Assembly: GCA_028554795.2 (NCBI GenBank)
Contig: JAPYKE020000037.1
Span: forward strand, 6,182,001 to 6,246,000
Reading direction: 5' to 3'
DNA: 64,000 nucleotides
DNA from: Sinohyriopsis cumingii
Lineage: Eukaryota; Mollusca; Bivalvia; Unionida; Unionidae
Each line of letters starts with the position of its first letter. Positions within the stretch are counted from its first letter, which is position 1. Below are positions 49,829-62,010 of this stretch, piece by piece. The position numbers were made by a program, and so were the translations under genes. The notes under the pieces are model-generated. The model worked only from the letters and a program-made list of their open reading frames with translations. It was not told the origin of the DNA and did no database searches.

Positions 49829-52800
49829 GAGTGTTGTTGTTGGCATCCGTTAGTCTCGAGAGACGATGGAACTGCGCCCATGAGAGATGTCCTGGTTGGT
49901 GGTTGTGCAGCGTCTGCTGTGGCTAAGTAGTCTAATGCGGGAGTGGCAGTCCCTGCTGCACTTGCTGCACTTGAAGGTTGTGTCAGGTGTTGGTTGAAGC
50001 TGCTTCTTCTTCCTCTGCGATCGTCTTTTATCAGCTAGCAAGCGTTGCTTGTCCTCTCCGGCTTTCAGACCAGTGACCAGAGCATGTCGCCAGCCTGATC
50101 TGTCTAGAGCAAGCTCTTCCCAGGTGTTAACATCAATATCAAGGGCTTTCATGTCATGCTTACAGACTTCCTTGAAGCGGAGATGTGGCCGTCCGATCGA
50201 CCTTTTGCCAGAGGCGAGTTCCAAATAAAGAATGTCTTTGGGGATCCGTCCGTCAACCATCCGACGTACATGGCCCAGCCATCTGATGCAGCGTTGGCAG
50301 AGGAGTGTGATCATGCTGGGAATCTTGGCACGCTCGAGCACCTCGTTGTTTGTTACTCGATCGCTCCAGGTGATCTCGAGTATGCGTCGGAGGCATCGCA
50401 TGTGAAAGGCGTTCAGTCTTTTCTCTTGTGAGGCGTACAGAGTCCAGGTTTCACTGGCATACATGAGAGTGCTTAGCACGCATGCACGGTACACGGTGAT
50501 CTTAGTGTTCATGGTCAGCATGCTGTTGTTCCACACTCTCTGCGACAACCTGGAGAGAGTTGTTGATGCCTTTCCGATCCGCTTGTTGAGCTCAGCATCG
50601 AGCGAGAGGTTGTTGGTGATGGTAGAGCCAAGATACATGAACTGACTCACCACCTCAAGTTCGTAGTTGTTGATGATGATGCTTGGGGGGGTCTGCGTCC
50701 TGAACCATCACGTTTGTTTTCTTTAGGCTTATGGTTAACCCAAACTCATCACATGCTTTAGCAAAGCGGGCCATCAGGCGCGGAAGCTCAGCTTCTGTGT
50801 GGGTGGCTAGAGCAGCATCGTCTGCGAAGAGCATGTCCCTGATGGTTACTTCACGCACTTTGCTCTTTGCCTTCAGTCGTGCCAGGTTGAACAGTCTGCT
50901 GTCTGATCGAGTGTGTAGGTAAATCCCTTCTGTGGACGTCCCAAAGGCGTGCTTGAGCAGGACTGCGAAAAAGATGCCGAAGAGCGTGGGGGCAAGGACA
51001 CAGCCCTGTTTAACTCCACTGCGGATGTCAAAGGGGGCGGATGTTGAGCCATCGTACTGCACTGTGCCTTTCATGTCATCGCGGAAGGACTGGATCATGC
51101 TTAGCAGCTTTGGAGGGCAACCAATTTTCGCCAGAATTGTGAAGAGTCCGTCTCTGCTGACCAGATCGAATGCCTTGGTGAGGTCTATAAAGTCCATTAA
51201 GAGGGGTCTGTGTTGTTCTCTGCATTTTTCCTGCAGTTGCCTGACAGAGAAGATCATGCCAATTGTGGACCTCTCTGCGCGGAACCCACACTGCGACTCT
51301 GGGTAACCTCTGTTAGCAAGCGTCTGCAGTCTGTTCAGGATGACGCGGGCGAAAACTTTGCCCACGATGCTGAGAAGTGATATGCCCCTGTAGTTGTTGC
51401 AGTCCCTTCTGTCGCCCTTGTTCTTGTACAGGGTTATGATGTTAGCATCTCTCATATCCTGAGGCACTGCACCCTCGTCCCAGCACTGGCAGAGGAGCTC
51501 GTGTAGGTGTGTGAGCAGCACGCTACATCCACACTTGATGAGTTCTGCTGTGATGCCATCCTTCCCTGGGGCTTTACCTAGGAGCAGTTTCTCTAAGGCC
51601 TTCTTTTGTTCATCTACAGTAGGTTTCTCATCCAGTTCGGCCATGAGAGGAAGGTTCTCAATGGCGTTGAGGGCCTCATTGGTCACGTGGTTCTCTTTGG
51701 AGTACAGTTCGGAGCAGTATTCCACCCAACGCTCCATCTGCTTGCCCTTGTTGTGGATGGTATCACCTGTGGCAGACCTCAGTGGTGCTGTCAGTTTCTT
51801 CGTGGGACCCATTGCTTTCTTTATGCAATCATACATGCCTCTGATGTTTCCAGTATCTACTGCTGACTGGATACTCTGACAGAGCTGAAGCCAGTATTCA
51901 TTTGCACACTGCCGTGCTAATCTCTGCACTTTGCTTCTGATAGACCTATATGCCTGTAGTGTCTTCTGACAGGGGGATCGCTTGTATTGCAGGTGAGCAC
52001 TGCGACGCTCTTCTATGGCTGGCATGAGTGTGGCAGAGTTAGCTTCAAACCAGTCATTGTTCTTTGATTGCTTCTTACCAAAGATCTGTGTGGCTGTGCT
52101 GTATACAGTCTCTCTAATGTAATCCCATCTTTCTTTGGCACTGTCGTTGGGGGGTTCTGAGTCAAACGTCTTGAAAAGAGCATATGTGAATTCCTCAGCC
52201 TTGTCTGGATATGATGTCTTGCTCACATCAATGCGTGGTTGACCCTCTTGCCTACAGCGGTGGATCTTCTTTGGCTGAAGCTTCATTTTGCAGCACACCA
52301 GCGAGTGGTCAGTGTCGCAGTCAGCACTGTGGAAGGTACGGGTAAGAAGCACACCCTTCATGGCTGACCGTCTTGTAATGATCAAGTCGAGCTGGTGCCA
52401 GTGTTTAGACCGGGGATGCCTCCAAGACACTTTGTGCTGTGGCTTTGTCTGAAAGAATGAATTGGTGATGCTGAATTCGTGGTACGAGCAAAGCTCTAGA
52501 AGGCGCTACCCATTCTCATTCATCTTCCCAACGCCGAACTTGCCAAGACAGGAGGGCCAAGAGTCATGATCGGCACCCACCCTAGCATTGAAGTCGCCCA
52601 GCAAAATCAAGTTCTCTTCCTTGGGAATTTTGACAATGAGCGAGTTTAACTCATCATAAAACTCATCCTAGGTATCTGCGGCGGATCTTAGTGTGGGAGC
52701 GTAAACACTGATCAGGTTGACAGGCCCGTTTGTGGTGTGGAGGCGGAGGGATAGCAGTCTTTCATTTCCTTGTTGGCAGGGTTCTATCATTCCCAGCAGA

Positions 52801-53850
52801 GTGTTTCTGACAGCGAATCCAACACCAAACTCTCTGGCTTCATCTGCACTCTTTCCTTGCCAGAAGAATTTGTAGTTCTTTTCTCTGAGGGACCCAGAAT
52901 CTGGTAGTCTCCAGTAGTGAGGCGATGTCGACCTGGAGCCTTGCAAGTTCGTCGTTGATGACTTTAGTCTTACGAACATCACTGATTGTCTGCAGATCAT
53001 CTGAAAGCCCAGTCAGCATCGTCCGGACATTCCAGGTACCTAGCTTGAGGATTGAAGTCTTCTTTTTTATTTTTATTTTGTTATTTCTTGGTGCAGTAGT
53101 TGCAGTCCGCTTGTCAGGTACTCGCGTACCTTAAGCCTTACGCACCTAGCAAGGCAGGCGAACTGTGGCGGGACGGCACCTTATTGGCTGGGGGCTGCCC
53201 AGTTTGAGGCGGGCGGTAGCTGTCCAGTGAAATATGTTGGTCTCTCCCACCGTCAGAAGCAACCCCTGGCGTCTGGCTCTACGCCAATCGAGCGGTGACT
53301 TATAACCGGTAAACTGCTGATTCCCGTGTTGTGTCGACGCTATGGAGCGAAGCTGGAGTGTCCTCTCCAGGGCGCAAGCCTGGGCAGGGTGATATGGAGA
53401 ATCAACTGTTGCCCATGCAGCTGATCCCCCCTCTCCACGCAGCTGATGGATCCAAGGGAAAGGACAAGCCGATACGTCATGGCACCAACTGCGTCGCAGG
53501 AGTTGCCGAGATGACACTGAAATCAATGCCAAGTCGCCTTAGGGACTCCGACTCCGGATTTTCTGTTGGTGTTTACTCCCTTAGCCTTTCCCCTGAGAGG
53601 GTATAGTCACAAGGACGCGAAGGTTTGAAATCGGAGTTTACCTTCTCCTAGATGGGCGGCCACCCAAGGTTAACAAGACCCATCTGCCCGAAGCATCTGG
53701 TTTTGAGGCGCCAGAAGCAAGCCTGTCATCCCTTCTCCAGTCAGTTTAAACAGGTTCCGCCACTCGTGAAGGCCTGGAGCTGGATTTGGTTGTCAGAGGG
53801 TGTATGGCTTTTGTAATCTGGTAGCGGAAGGTTATAGTGCGATTCAGATT
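49829..53850 (-). mobile_element. RTE-like non-LTR retrotransposon, nearly full length
   Basis: The 4-kb segment is much more GC-rich than its surroundings and begins and ends abruptly. On the minus strand it has about 0.8 kb of 5' leader (53,850-53,066), one long ORF coding for endonuclease and RT, and a very short 3' end that stops at ACGGATGCCAACAACAACAC. The (CAA)n end resembles the tail of SINE family 1. It interrupts block C relative to block B. Confidence 0.85.
49850..53066 (-). pseudogene. RTE-like LINE polyprotein (APE endonuclease, reverse transcriptase, C2HC finger), broken
   Basis: The N-terminus near 53,035 reads LKLGTWNVRTM (endonuclease start). VYAPTL is at about 52,690 and LLGDFNARVGADHDSW at about 52,600, with HQLDLI and DHSLV after it. 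The RT has GKAPGKDGITAELIK, NYRGISLLS, GFRAERST, DFIDLTKAFD, GVKQGCVLAPTLF and the catalytic FADD. The thumb region has KASTTLSRLSQRVWNN and LMYASETWTL. The C-terminus ends in CSKC-x12-H-x3-C, a C2HC finger. When intact it would nick DNA and copy its RNA into the site. Breaks are a frameshift near 52,920, TAG stops near 52,669 and 52,508, and a frameshift near 50,655. Open stretches of 591 and 267 codons remain, so it is fairly young. The clade is inferred from the thumb region. Confidence 0.9.
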
Positions 53851-53950
53851 ATTGACAGGGATATGAACAAGTATGCAGTACTCTGTTTGCATGTTATTTT
53901 GTCGCTATTATAATAAATATTGAAAATGTTTGTGTGTATATAGAAAAACT

Positions 53951-53985
53951 CATATGGCTAAATAATAATTTTATTTAGCCATATG
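53951..53985. repeat. Perfect 15-bp palindromic stem-loop
   Basis: CATATGGCTAAATAA and its exact reverse complement flank a 5-base loop. A further TTATTTAGCCA follows at 54,006. It could be a MITE terminus remnant; a rho-independent-type terminator reading makes no sense in a eukaryote. Confidence 0.8.
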
Positions 53986-54273
53986 AATTTTAGTATATCA
54001 TGTTTTTTATTTAGCCAATCAATGGTATGTCATTCGTACATTACAGAAAGTCGAACATAAGGAAATATTTCAGGTGTGTTTATACTGATTCATTTGAAAC
54101 GCTCAGATGCTATTAACCCGAATATAAGCAGAAAACAGATTATTTGGAATATTTTCTCGTATTCAGCTTACTAGGTGTGGATAACTAGGTGTGGATATAT
54201 AGGTACGGGCTAACTAGATGTAGCTAGAGACTGATGTAGTAAGGAGAGATGAAAGACCGTCAGTAGAAGTGTC

Positions 54274-54276
<3 letters not shown>

Positions 54277-54315
<39 letters not shown>
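54277..54315. repeat. (GT)n microsatellite
   Basis: About 19 GT units. Confidence 0.95.
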
Positions 54316-54316
<1 letters not shown>

Positions 54317-54416
54317 ATGGAAGGCCATGGTGGTTAAAGTGACCGAGCCGGGAAAGTAGGCCAAGAGCATATGAAATGTCAAGTAAACATTGGCCATATG
54401 CATGAGAAAAGTCACA

Positions 54417-54850
54417 GTAATGTTTGACTATAGGGAGAATTGTCATTATAATGTTTGACTATATAGAGAAATGTCATTATAATGTTTGACTATAGGGCGA
54501 AATGTCATTACAGTGTTTGACTATAGAGAGAAATGTCATTATAATGTTTGACTATAGGGCTAAATGTCATTATAGTGTTTGACTATAGAGAGAAATGTCA
54601 TTATAATGTTTGACTATAGGGAGAATTGTCATTATAGTGTTTGACTATAGAGAGAAATGTTATTATAATGTTTGACTATAGGGCTAAATGTCATTATAGT
54701 GTTTGACTATAGAGAGAAATGTCATTATAATGTTTAACTATAAGGGTAATGTCATTAAAGTGTTTGAATATAAAGATCAAGTCAGTATAATGGTTGACTA
54801 TACAGACAAACATCACGATAGTATTTGACTAATACAACGTCATGGTTATT
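54417..54850. repeat. 31-bp minisatellite, about 14 units, with 62-bp alternation
   Basis: Each unit has GTTTGACTATA, then a short variable GGGAGA/GGGCTA/GAGAGA segment, then AATGTCATTATA. In the middle of the array, units starting AATG with GGG alternate with units starting AGTG with GAGAGA, so the effective repeat is a 62-bp dimer. The last units are more diverged. Absent from block B. Confidence 0.9.
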
Positions 54851-55317
54851 GAATATTCCAAATAATTATTTGCTATTCATCATCGTTTTCCATTGGTGCC
54901 ATATTATTTATGTCCCTTTGTATTTATTTCAGCGTCCTGTTTCTTTATTTTACAATCATTAGTGCGAGAGGACAATACATTTTTCATTGTCACTCACATA
55001 CGTGTTTCTTATTTCTTGAATCCAATTTAGTTTCAGAGCGTGATAGTTCGAATAGGTTACAACTGTATTATGAACGAAATCGAAAAATAAAATCCTAAAA
55101 ATAAGTTATATTTGAGTCCAAAAGGATCGAATGTTTGGAATAAATTTCCGATTCTCGAATGCACTGATCTGCCAACAGTCTTGGCACATTAAAACGGCAT
55201 TGTCCAGATCTCCTCTGAATAATTTAATATAGTGATCCTCGTGATTCATTTTGAATATTCCAAACAAATGTTTCCTTTCATATATGTAAACCCACAATTA
55301 AATAAATCTAAACAACA

Positions 55318-55431
55318 ACAACTATTACTACTGTAACTACTACTACTACTACTACTACTACTATTAATACTACTACTACTACTATTAATACTACTACTAC
55401 TACTAATAATAATAATAATAATAATAATACT
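55318..55431. repeat. Interrupted (TAC)n/(TAA)n trinucleotide repeat
   Basis: Runs of TAC/CTA are broken by ATTAAT and followed by an (ATA)n-type run. The corresponding site in block B (about 16,405-16,425) has only two ACT units, with the same right flank CTCCAAAATAGGAATCCGA. Confidence 0.9.
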
Positions 55432-56239
55432 AAAACATAGTAAATGAGACTCCAAAATAGGAATCCGAGATAGGAACGAATCCAAAATAGGAATGAAATA
55501 ATTGTTCTGTTCTCTTCCTTTATACGTCTCCAAGTGTCTGTTACGTTTGTATGTCGCATTATACAAGTCATACACCCTACTGCTCAAATATTTCACAACA
55601 AAACTGACCTAATTCGCTCCAATGGAAAAAAAAACAACTTAATTTTAAAGAACCCATCAGTTAATAAGAAATTACCCCCAAAGTGTCAACATTTCAATAG
55701 ATAATTTGTACTTAAATTGTCAACACCAATTTATAGCTTAATATCAATACAAATAATAAATATCAATGAAAAAATAATGATTCTGTTTATAGAAAATGAA
55801 TACAATTTAGTCATGAACATAAATTGCACTCAACGTAGGCACAGTCATGTACCAAAAAGATGCAAAACTATATATATACATAACGATGATTTAAAGCACG
55901 CTTCTGTGATCTATTTCAGCGCAGAACAAACATATTTGTTGGTTTCACAGGTATTCAAATTGGTGGAAGCATTCGACTTCACCCTCTACGGAGATTCCAA
56001 CAACCCACTTAATATTTTCTGTAAATAATTGTAACAAGAGCTGACACGGCTATGCTTACTGTACAATGCTTCAAACATACTTGGCAAAATAAATATTAAT
56101 GAATGGTATCAGCTGATTTCAATGTGTACCAGATTATAATAAAAATCATTTAAATACATATTGTTATTAAAAGTCCATTGTTTAATCTGGGTGGGCCTTG
56201 TCCAAGAAAACTGTGTTCCACCTAATTCCGATATTCCCG

Positions 56240-59100
56240 TCTGTCAAACGCAGCTTGTCATGAATTGTTAGCTGCCGTCAGTCGTATCAACACTTCTTAT
56301 CATGGATCGTCCTTTACGCAGGAAATCAGCTATTTTCTGCATTTCTGTCAAAGGTTCCTTGCTTGTGGAAAACATTGTTTCTGGCTGCTACATATTTGTC
56401 ATTTTCGTCGAGGATGACCGTAAATTATTCCTTGAATATCTTGTTGTTGTATAGGCCTTTTATAACACGTTGTCGAGGATCGTATTGAACTTTGCATTGG
56501 ACAACAAGCAAAGCTTGTTGGTCAGTGTGGTGCTTTTAGCCTTCATGTTCGGATGCCGACTAACGAATTACCAACTTTTCAACAGCCGACCTCAAAACAG
56601 CAAAGGGATGTTGTGGTCCATTGTAATGGCAAGTGGATAAATGTTGACTGATTCAGCCACACTATCCGCTACAACCACAAAAGAATGGCGTCGATCGCAT
56701 TTATGGCGCGAAAGTAACTTTTGTAGATACCACGCCATTGCGAAGTCTCATCATGTATTCTCAAGATCCGAAATTTCTTTTCAAGCTAAGTTGATGGGGA
56801 TCATCTAGCTAACAGCTGGTTAGCTCAGGGCATTTCTTTAAAAATACAACCCAGTGTTCAATGTCTTCATGGTTTGCATTCTCGTTTCATTATAATATGT
56901 AATGTTGTTTTTCATAATCAGTTAGGGTAGATTCTCTTACCAAATCATTTGTGCTCATTGTCTATATCAAATTGTTTTGTAAGCTTCGTCAACACTCCGT
57001 TGTCAGGATTGTCAGGCGGCATCAATTGTTCGTATTCTATGTTCAGCTGACTGCTTCTTGCTTTGTTTAAAGCAATAACGATACAATGTGAGATACCCAA
57101 AATTGGTTCGAGTCGTTGAAAATCCCGTGAACTGTGCACACCTAATAATGTTTCTGGTGGAAAACATATACAGAACGATACTTGAAAGGCTTTCATCTGA
57201 GGCGTTAGCCAGAACGGCAGTACTGTCATTATGTACGAATAATACCCAGTTTACATAGATTGAAATCGATGACCGGTGTCTTACCTTGGCTGCCGTAAAG
57301 GTTAATGAAGTACGGACTGGCGACAGCTACGGTGATGGAGTAATGTTTAAAAGTTTTGGTGAGGTAAATTCAACTATAATACCTATCGAGAGCTCATAGA
57401 TGCCGCTATTACATAATGTGGTCTTATTGTCTCCTACACGATATTATAAGATTATCCGATTGCGACTCACTGCCACATAAACAAATCTTGTATCAAGGCA
57501 TTTGTCAGACCAATAGGAATGACACTGCAGCAAATAAACGCTTTAATACCGATGTATAATAAAGCGTCCTCTGCGACTTTAACACTAGCGATGCAGAAGT
57601 ATCCAACAGCGATGCAGACAAACTGCAGATTTAACAACTGTTGACCAACAACCACGTGTAGTTTGGGATAACATCTCATTAAGAAACAACAAATTGCTCG
57701 ATGTATTCCATCAGTACTTGCTGACCCATGTCGAGACGGAAGACGTATAACCAGTGAAGCTCAGGAAATGTAGACTGTAAAATGAAGTTCTGAAAAAATC
57801 AAAAAGACCTTTTTGCCGTTTGGTGCGCGATGAACGGTAGTGGCGTTAACATGTTGTCGTTTCGACTGCAATATCACGAATAGCAACGTTAGCACGACGA
57901 AGTTTCTATTGCTTTTCCGATTATTATCAGGAAAGACAAATTTAACATCATATGAAGTGCCCCTCACCGGACTTCACTAAAGACTTTGGTAAAGCCTTTG
58001 TGATTTCTGCAGATCCTGAGGATTATCTCATTCTTAGCTTGGGTTATAAGGTACCAACTATATGTCATAACAAACTGTTCCACCAGCATAGGGCTCGTAT
58101 TTTGTTGCTTTACGGGTGGCATTTATATCGTCCCTCTATTAGAATATGATATTGTGCACCTCCACAAGGTGAGGGTTGCTGGCTGTGTCGTGCATGGTCG
58201 TTCCACAATTTTAGATGTCTTCGTAATCGACGTCCCACAGGGTAATTACACGTTTAAGACATATTATGATGTTGGCTATGCCGTTGCATTTTCTCCTACT
58301 TTATGGATTCGCATTTCGCACTGCTCCAGCATTTCTGTGACGGACATCAGTCAGGCCCTGTCGTCTGCCACCATTTTAAAGAATCCCACCATCCACCACG
58401 CGATTCAAATTAGCTCAGCATCCACAAGCTGGAAAATGTTTTGTTTTTTCGGTTGGTCTCACACATTTCAAAGAGATTTTATACTAATGCTACCAGTGGA
58501 GCTTTCGTAAAAGGATTGTCAATACATGGAAAAGAGTGGACATGTTTCCATGAAGTTCTGCATAGGCTACTCGCAGGTGACCAATCCTTCTAAAAAACCT
58601 TTTAACGCCTCGCTGCTCATGGGCAAGGGATGCTCACCAAAGGCAAGCTCGTAATCCTCGCGATATAGCTCCCGATAGCATGACTCATCACAATGGCTTA
58701 GTATATATTTTCCTGTAGTGCATTCCCCACAATAGGATCAGTTTATAAATGACAACATCTGTCTCTAAAACAGCAAGTATGACTCAATCATTAGCACTCA
58801 CGTACTTCATACAGCAACTCTGTGAACATCTACATACTGCGCTTTAGAATATTTTCCCACACGCTGAAATTTGGCCCTCATATTAACGTTGGGTCTTTTC
58901 TCCGCGTGCCTTTTCTAAGAACATAGGACAATTTAACTAGTTTCTTTTATGCAGTGTCTACGGGTGCAATATCCAGTTGTCAAGCAGGGACTAGGCCTTC
59001 AAAACTTTTTGTATCAAAATCCATACCCACACCCACCTTCACCTGGTCAGCACATGCAGGTAAAATGCATCTAAAACAAACAAAAACGTCCGCTGAGACC
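56240..59100 (-). pseudogene. Decayed coding-like segment shared with block B (family not recognised)
   Basis: The minus strand gives scattered protein-like pieces in different frames: VKVGVGMDFDTKSFEGL (about 59,030), LMSVTEMLEQCEMRIHKVGE (about 58,350), GIYELSIGIIVEFTSPK (about 57,390), VHNDSTAVLANASDESL (about 57,220), PPETLLGVHSS (about 57,150), EYEQLMPPDNPDNGVL (about 57,020) and KVQYDPRQRVIKGLYNN (about 56,460). Those between 56,240 and 57,440 have counterparts in block B. The part at 57,700-59,200 is missing from B, so B probably lost it. Stops and frame changes rule out a working gene. The HNDSTA stretch faintly recalls a glutamate-receptor pore helix, but I would not assign it. Confidence 0.35.
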
Positions 59101-60469
59101 CAGCTAGAGTAGGACCGGCTAAATTAGTTTTGTCACCACCGCCACCTAACTTCTCATTTGGTTGGCCTCACCCGTTACTTGAGATTGTCTCATGGTTCAG
59201 GGGGCCCATGTTATATCCGTTAAAGATATAGAAGTCCTAAATGACAAGGGTAGTAACAATGTGTGCTAAATTGGCATTAGGTGTCTTCCATTCTCACAAT
59301 GTTAGCAAAATCAAGAAAACGCAATCCACCTGGTACATGTTCCATGCGATCATAGTTGATACCAATGTTAAATTTCTCCTTATGGCTTTATTTACTCCAT
59401 ATGATACCTTTGCCTAGAGCACAGGGTCATACCAATCCCCTTAACTACTGAGAGAAAGGCTGAGCGGAAGTTGCCTCAACAACAATATTTTATGCATAGA
59501 ACTGCGCATATTGAACACATGTACATCAGGAAATTATAGATACTTTATCAGATATACAACGCCTGTGTCAAGTGGACACATTGTGAGAAACACTGATTCA
59601 GTGATTCAAAGACACATTTGTAACCGGGGTAACGTATAAAATGCTTTCTTAATACATGTGTAAGAATTATATTACTGTTAGAGTGCTCTTTACTAATTAG
59701 TGGACAGCTAAGTTGTTTGAGGTATAATAAAATAAATATGTCTAAATATTGTCATAAGGACACGCAGTCTCCCTTGCCAATTTCTAGCTACTAGATAGAA
59801 TGCTAAATCAAGGTAGATTTAATTTTTATTTAAAGGTTGCAAACATCAGTTTCACTGACTATTCTCGATTTTGTCTTGTCAATCCTGTGTAGACCGGTAA
59901 ACCTTAGTACTGAATAACAATAAGACTTATCAATAGTCACCCTCTATGTAATGCATTGTATCGTGTACTTTGTTCAAGATAATTACTATTTTACACAAGA
60001 AATGGTTTTCTTCCGCAATACATATATGATGCATATTTATATCAAAAAGACTGTTTTGGGTGGGGTCTCATCACCCTGGAGTTATCTAGCTCGAAAGTTT
60101 TCAGAGTGTAACGACGTTTATTTTATTAATTTCATATGTTATCGATTGTGAGTTTGCATGTTATGATCTGTGGATCGCTTTCGTATTTCTGAATTCAAAC
60201 TTGAATAGTGTGGCCTTAATGGTCTGGCAGTCTAGTTCAGTAACATACGCTGAATTTAATTTTGATTTATTTTTCAATCAACACTCATCCACGATAGGAC
60301 TGCTCGACTGTTGACAAACATAGGCATGTGTGTGATGACAGTTAACGTCGAATGTTACATAGGTGTTATTGTTTAATTATTATTAACTTCAAAAAAACTT
60401 TCCGTATAATGTTTTGTTTGTCGTTGGGGTTACACTGAATTTTGGGTATAATCATATAGGTGAAACTGT
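59101..60469. other. Non-coding part of block C
   Basis: Collinear with 19,870-21,120 of block B. No gene seen. Confidence 0.5.
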
Positions 60470-61742
60470 ACTTTAAATAGTACCAAATCATCCAATGCAG
60501 AGATGATGACATCGTATATGTAATATAACAAGGCCATGGTAGGTATAGGTAATGACACCGTGTATATAATATAACAAGGCCATGGTAGGTATAGGAAATG
60601 ACACCGTGTATGTAAAATATCAAGGCCATTGTAGGTATAGGAAATGACACCGTGTATGTAATATAACAAGTCCATGATAGGTATAGGAAATGACACCATG
60701 TATGTAATATAACAAGGCCATGGTAGGTATAGGAAATGCTACAGTTTATGTAATATAACAAGGCCATGGTAGATATAGGTAATGACACCGTGTATGTAAT
60801 ACAACAAGGCTATGGTAGGTATGGGAAATGATACCGTGTATGTAATATAACAAGGCCATGATAGGTATAGGTAAAGACACCGTGTATTTAATATAACAAG
60901 GAAATGGTAGGTATGGATAATGACACCGTGTATGTAATAAGAACAAGGCCATGGTAGGTATAGGAAATGACACCTTGTATGTAATTTAACAAGGCCATAG
61001 TAGGTATAGGAAATGACACCGTGTATGTAATATAACAAGGCCATGGTAGGTATAGGTAATGACACCGTGTATGTAATATAACAAGGCCATGGTAGGTATA
61101 GGTAGTGGCATTGTACATGGATTTGAACAATGCCATGGTAGGGATAGGTAATGACACTGAATATGGAATATAACAAGGCCATGGTAGGTATAGGTAATGA
61201 CACTGTATATATAATAAAACAAGCCCATGGAAAGTATAGATTATCACACTGTATATATTATAGTATAAGGCCATTGTAGCTATATGTAATGACACTGTAT
61301 ATGGATTTGAACAATGCCATGGTAGGTATAGGTAATGGCACTGTATATATGATAAAACAAGCCCATGGAAAGTATAGATTATCACACTGTATATATTATA
61401 GGATAAGGCCATTGTAGCTATATGCAATGACACTGTACATAGATTTGAAGAATGCCATGGTAGGATAGATAATGACACTATTTATGGAATAGAGCAAGGC
61501 CAGGGTAGTTATAGGTAATGACACTGTATATGGAATAGAGCAAGGCCATGATAAGTATAGGTAATTACACTGTGTATGGAATAGAACAAGGCCATGGTAG
61601 ATATAGGCAATGACAATGTATATGGAATAGAACAAGGCCATGGCAGGTAGAGGTACTGCCATTAAATTTGGAATGGAGCACGGTCTTGGTTAGTATAGTT
61701 AATGCCACTGTTTATGAAATAGAGTTAGGACAGGGTAGGTAT
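60470..61742. repeat. 46-bp minisatellite, left part (about 27 units)
   Basis: The unit contains AATGACACTGTATATGGAAT, an ACAAGGCCATGG core and GTAGGTATAGGT. Units 60,530-61,080 form a homogenised subfamily with ACACCGTGTATGTAAT, while later units have ACTGTATATGGAAT. The unit length is not a multiple of three and lacks stops in all minus-strand phases, which creates long but meaningless minus-strand frames. The right end is broken by a SINE. Confidence 0.95.
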
Positions 61743-61744
61743 AT

Positions 61745-62000
61745 GTTGTTGTTGTTAATGTGGGGTTTAACGCCATTTTTCTGCACACGATAGGCTATAC
61801 ATGGCGGCCAGTATTAATGGTGGAGGAAGAACCCAGGGAAACCCGGAAAGAACCAGCGACCCACGAGAAGCTACTGGCAAGCTTTCTCACATACCCACAC
61901 TGGCTGAATCTTAGACTCGAACCGCCGCAGACAGAGGTGAGATGGCAGTGATCCGTAACGAAGAGCGCTTTAGACCACTCGGCCACTCGGCCACTCGGTT
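61745..62000 (-). mobile_element. SINE family 1, full length, inside the minisatellite
   Basis: Minus-strand copy with head CCGAGTGGCCGAGTGGTCTA, core CTGGCCGCCATGTATAGCC, and tail GTTAAACCCCACATTAACAA plus CAA units. The array word GGTATA stands directly on both sides (61,738-61,743 and 62,001-62,006), consistent with a short target duplication. Confidence 0.92.
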
Positions 62001-62010
62001 GGTATAGGTA

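Noticed and set aside
49850-53532. Plus-strand frames of 60-124 codons within the GC-rich segment
   Set aside because: Antisense shadows of the RTE-like LINE, whose minus strand has full endonuclease/RT motif order.
54417-54850. CRISPR-like array (31-bp regular repeats)
   Set aside because: Units are contiguous with no unique spacers, and the context is a eukaryotic genome.
57952-58510. Plus-strand frames of 65 and 118 codons
   Set aside because: They are short, unlike any family I know, and overlap minus-strand pieces that look more protein-like; the region is better treated as an unresolved relic.
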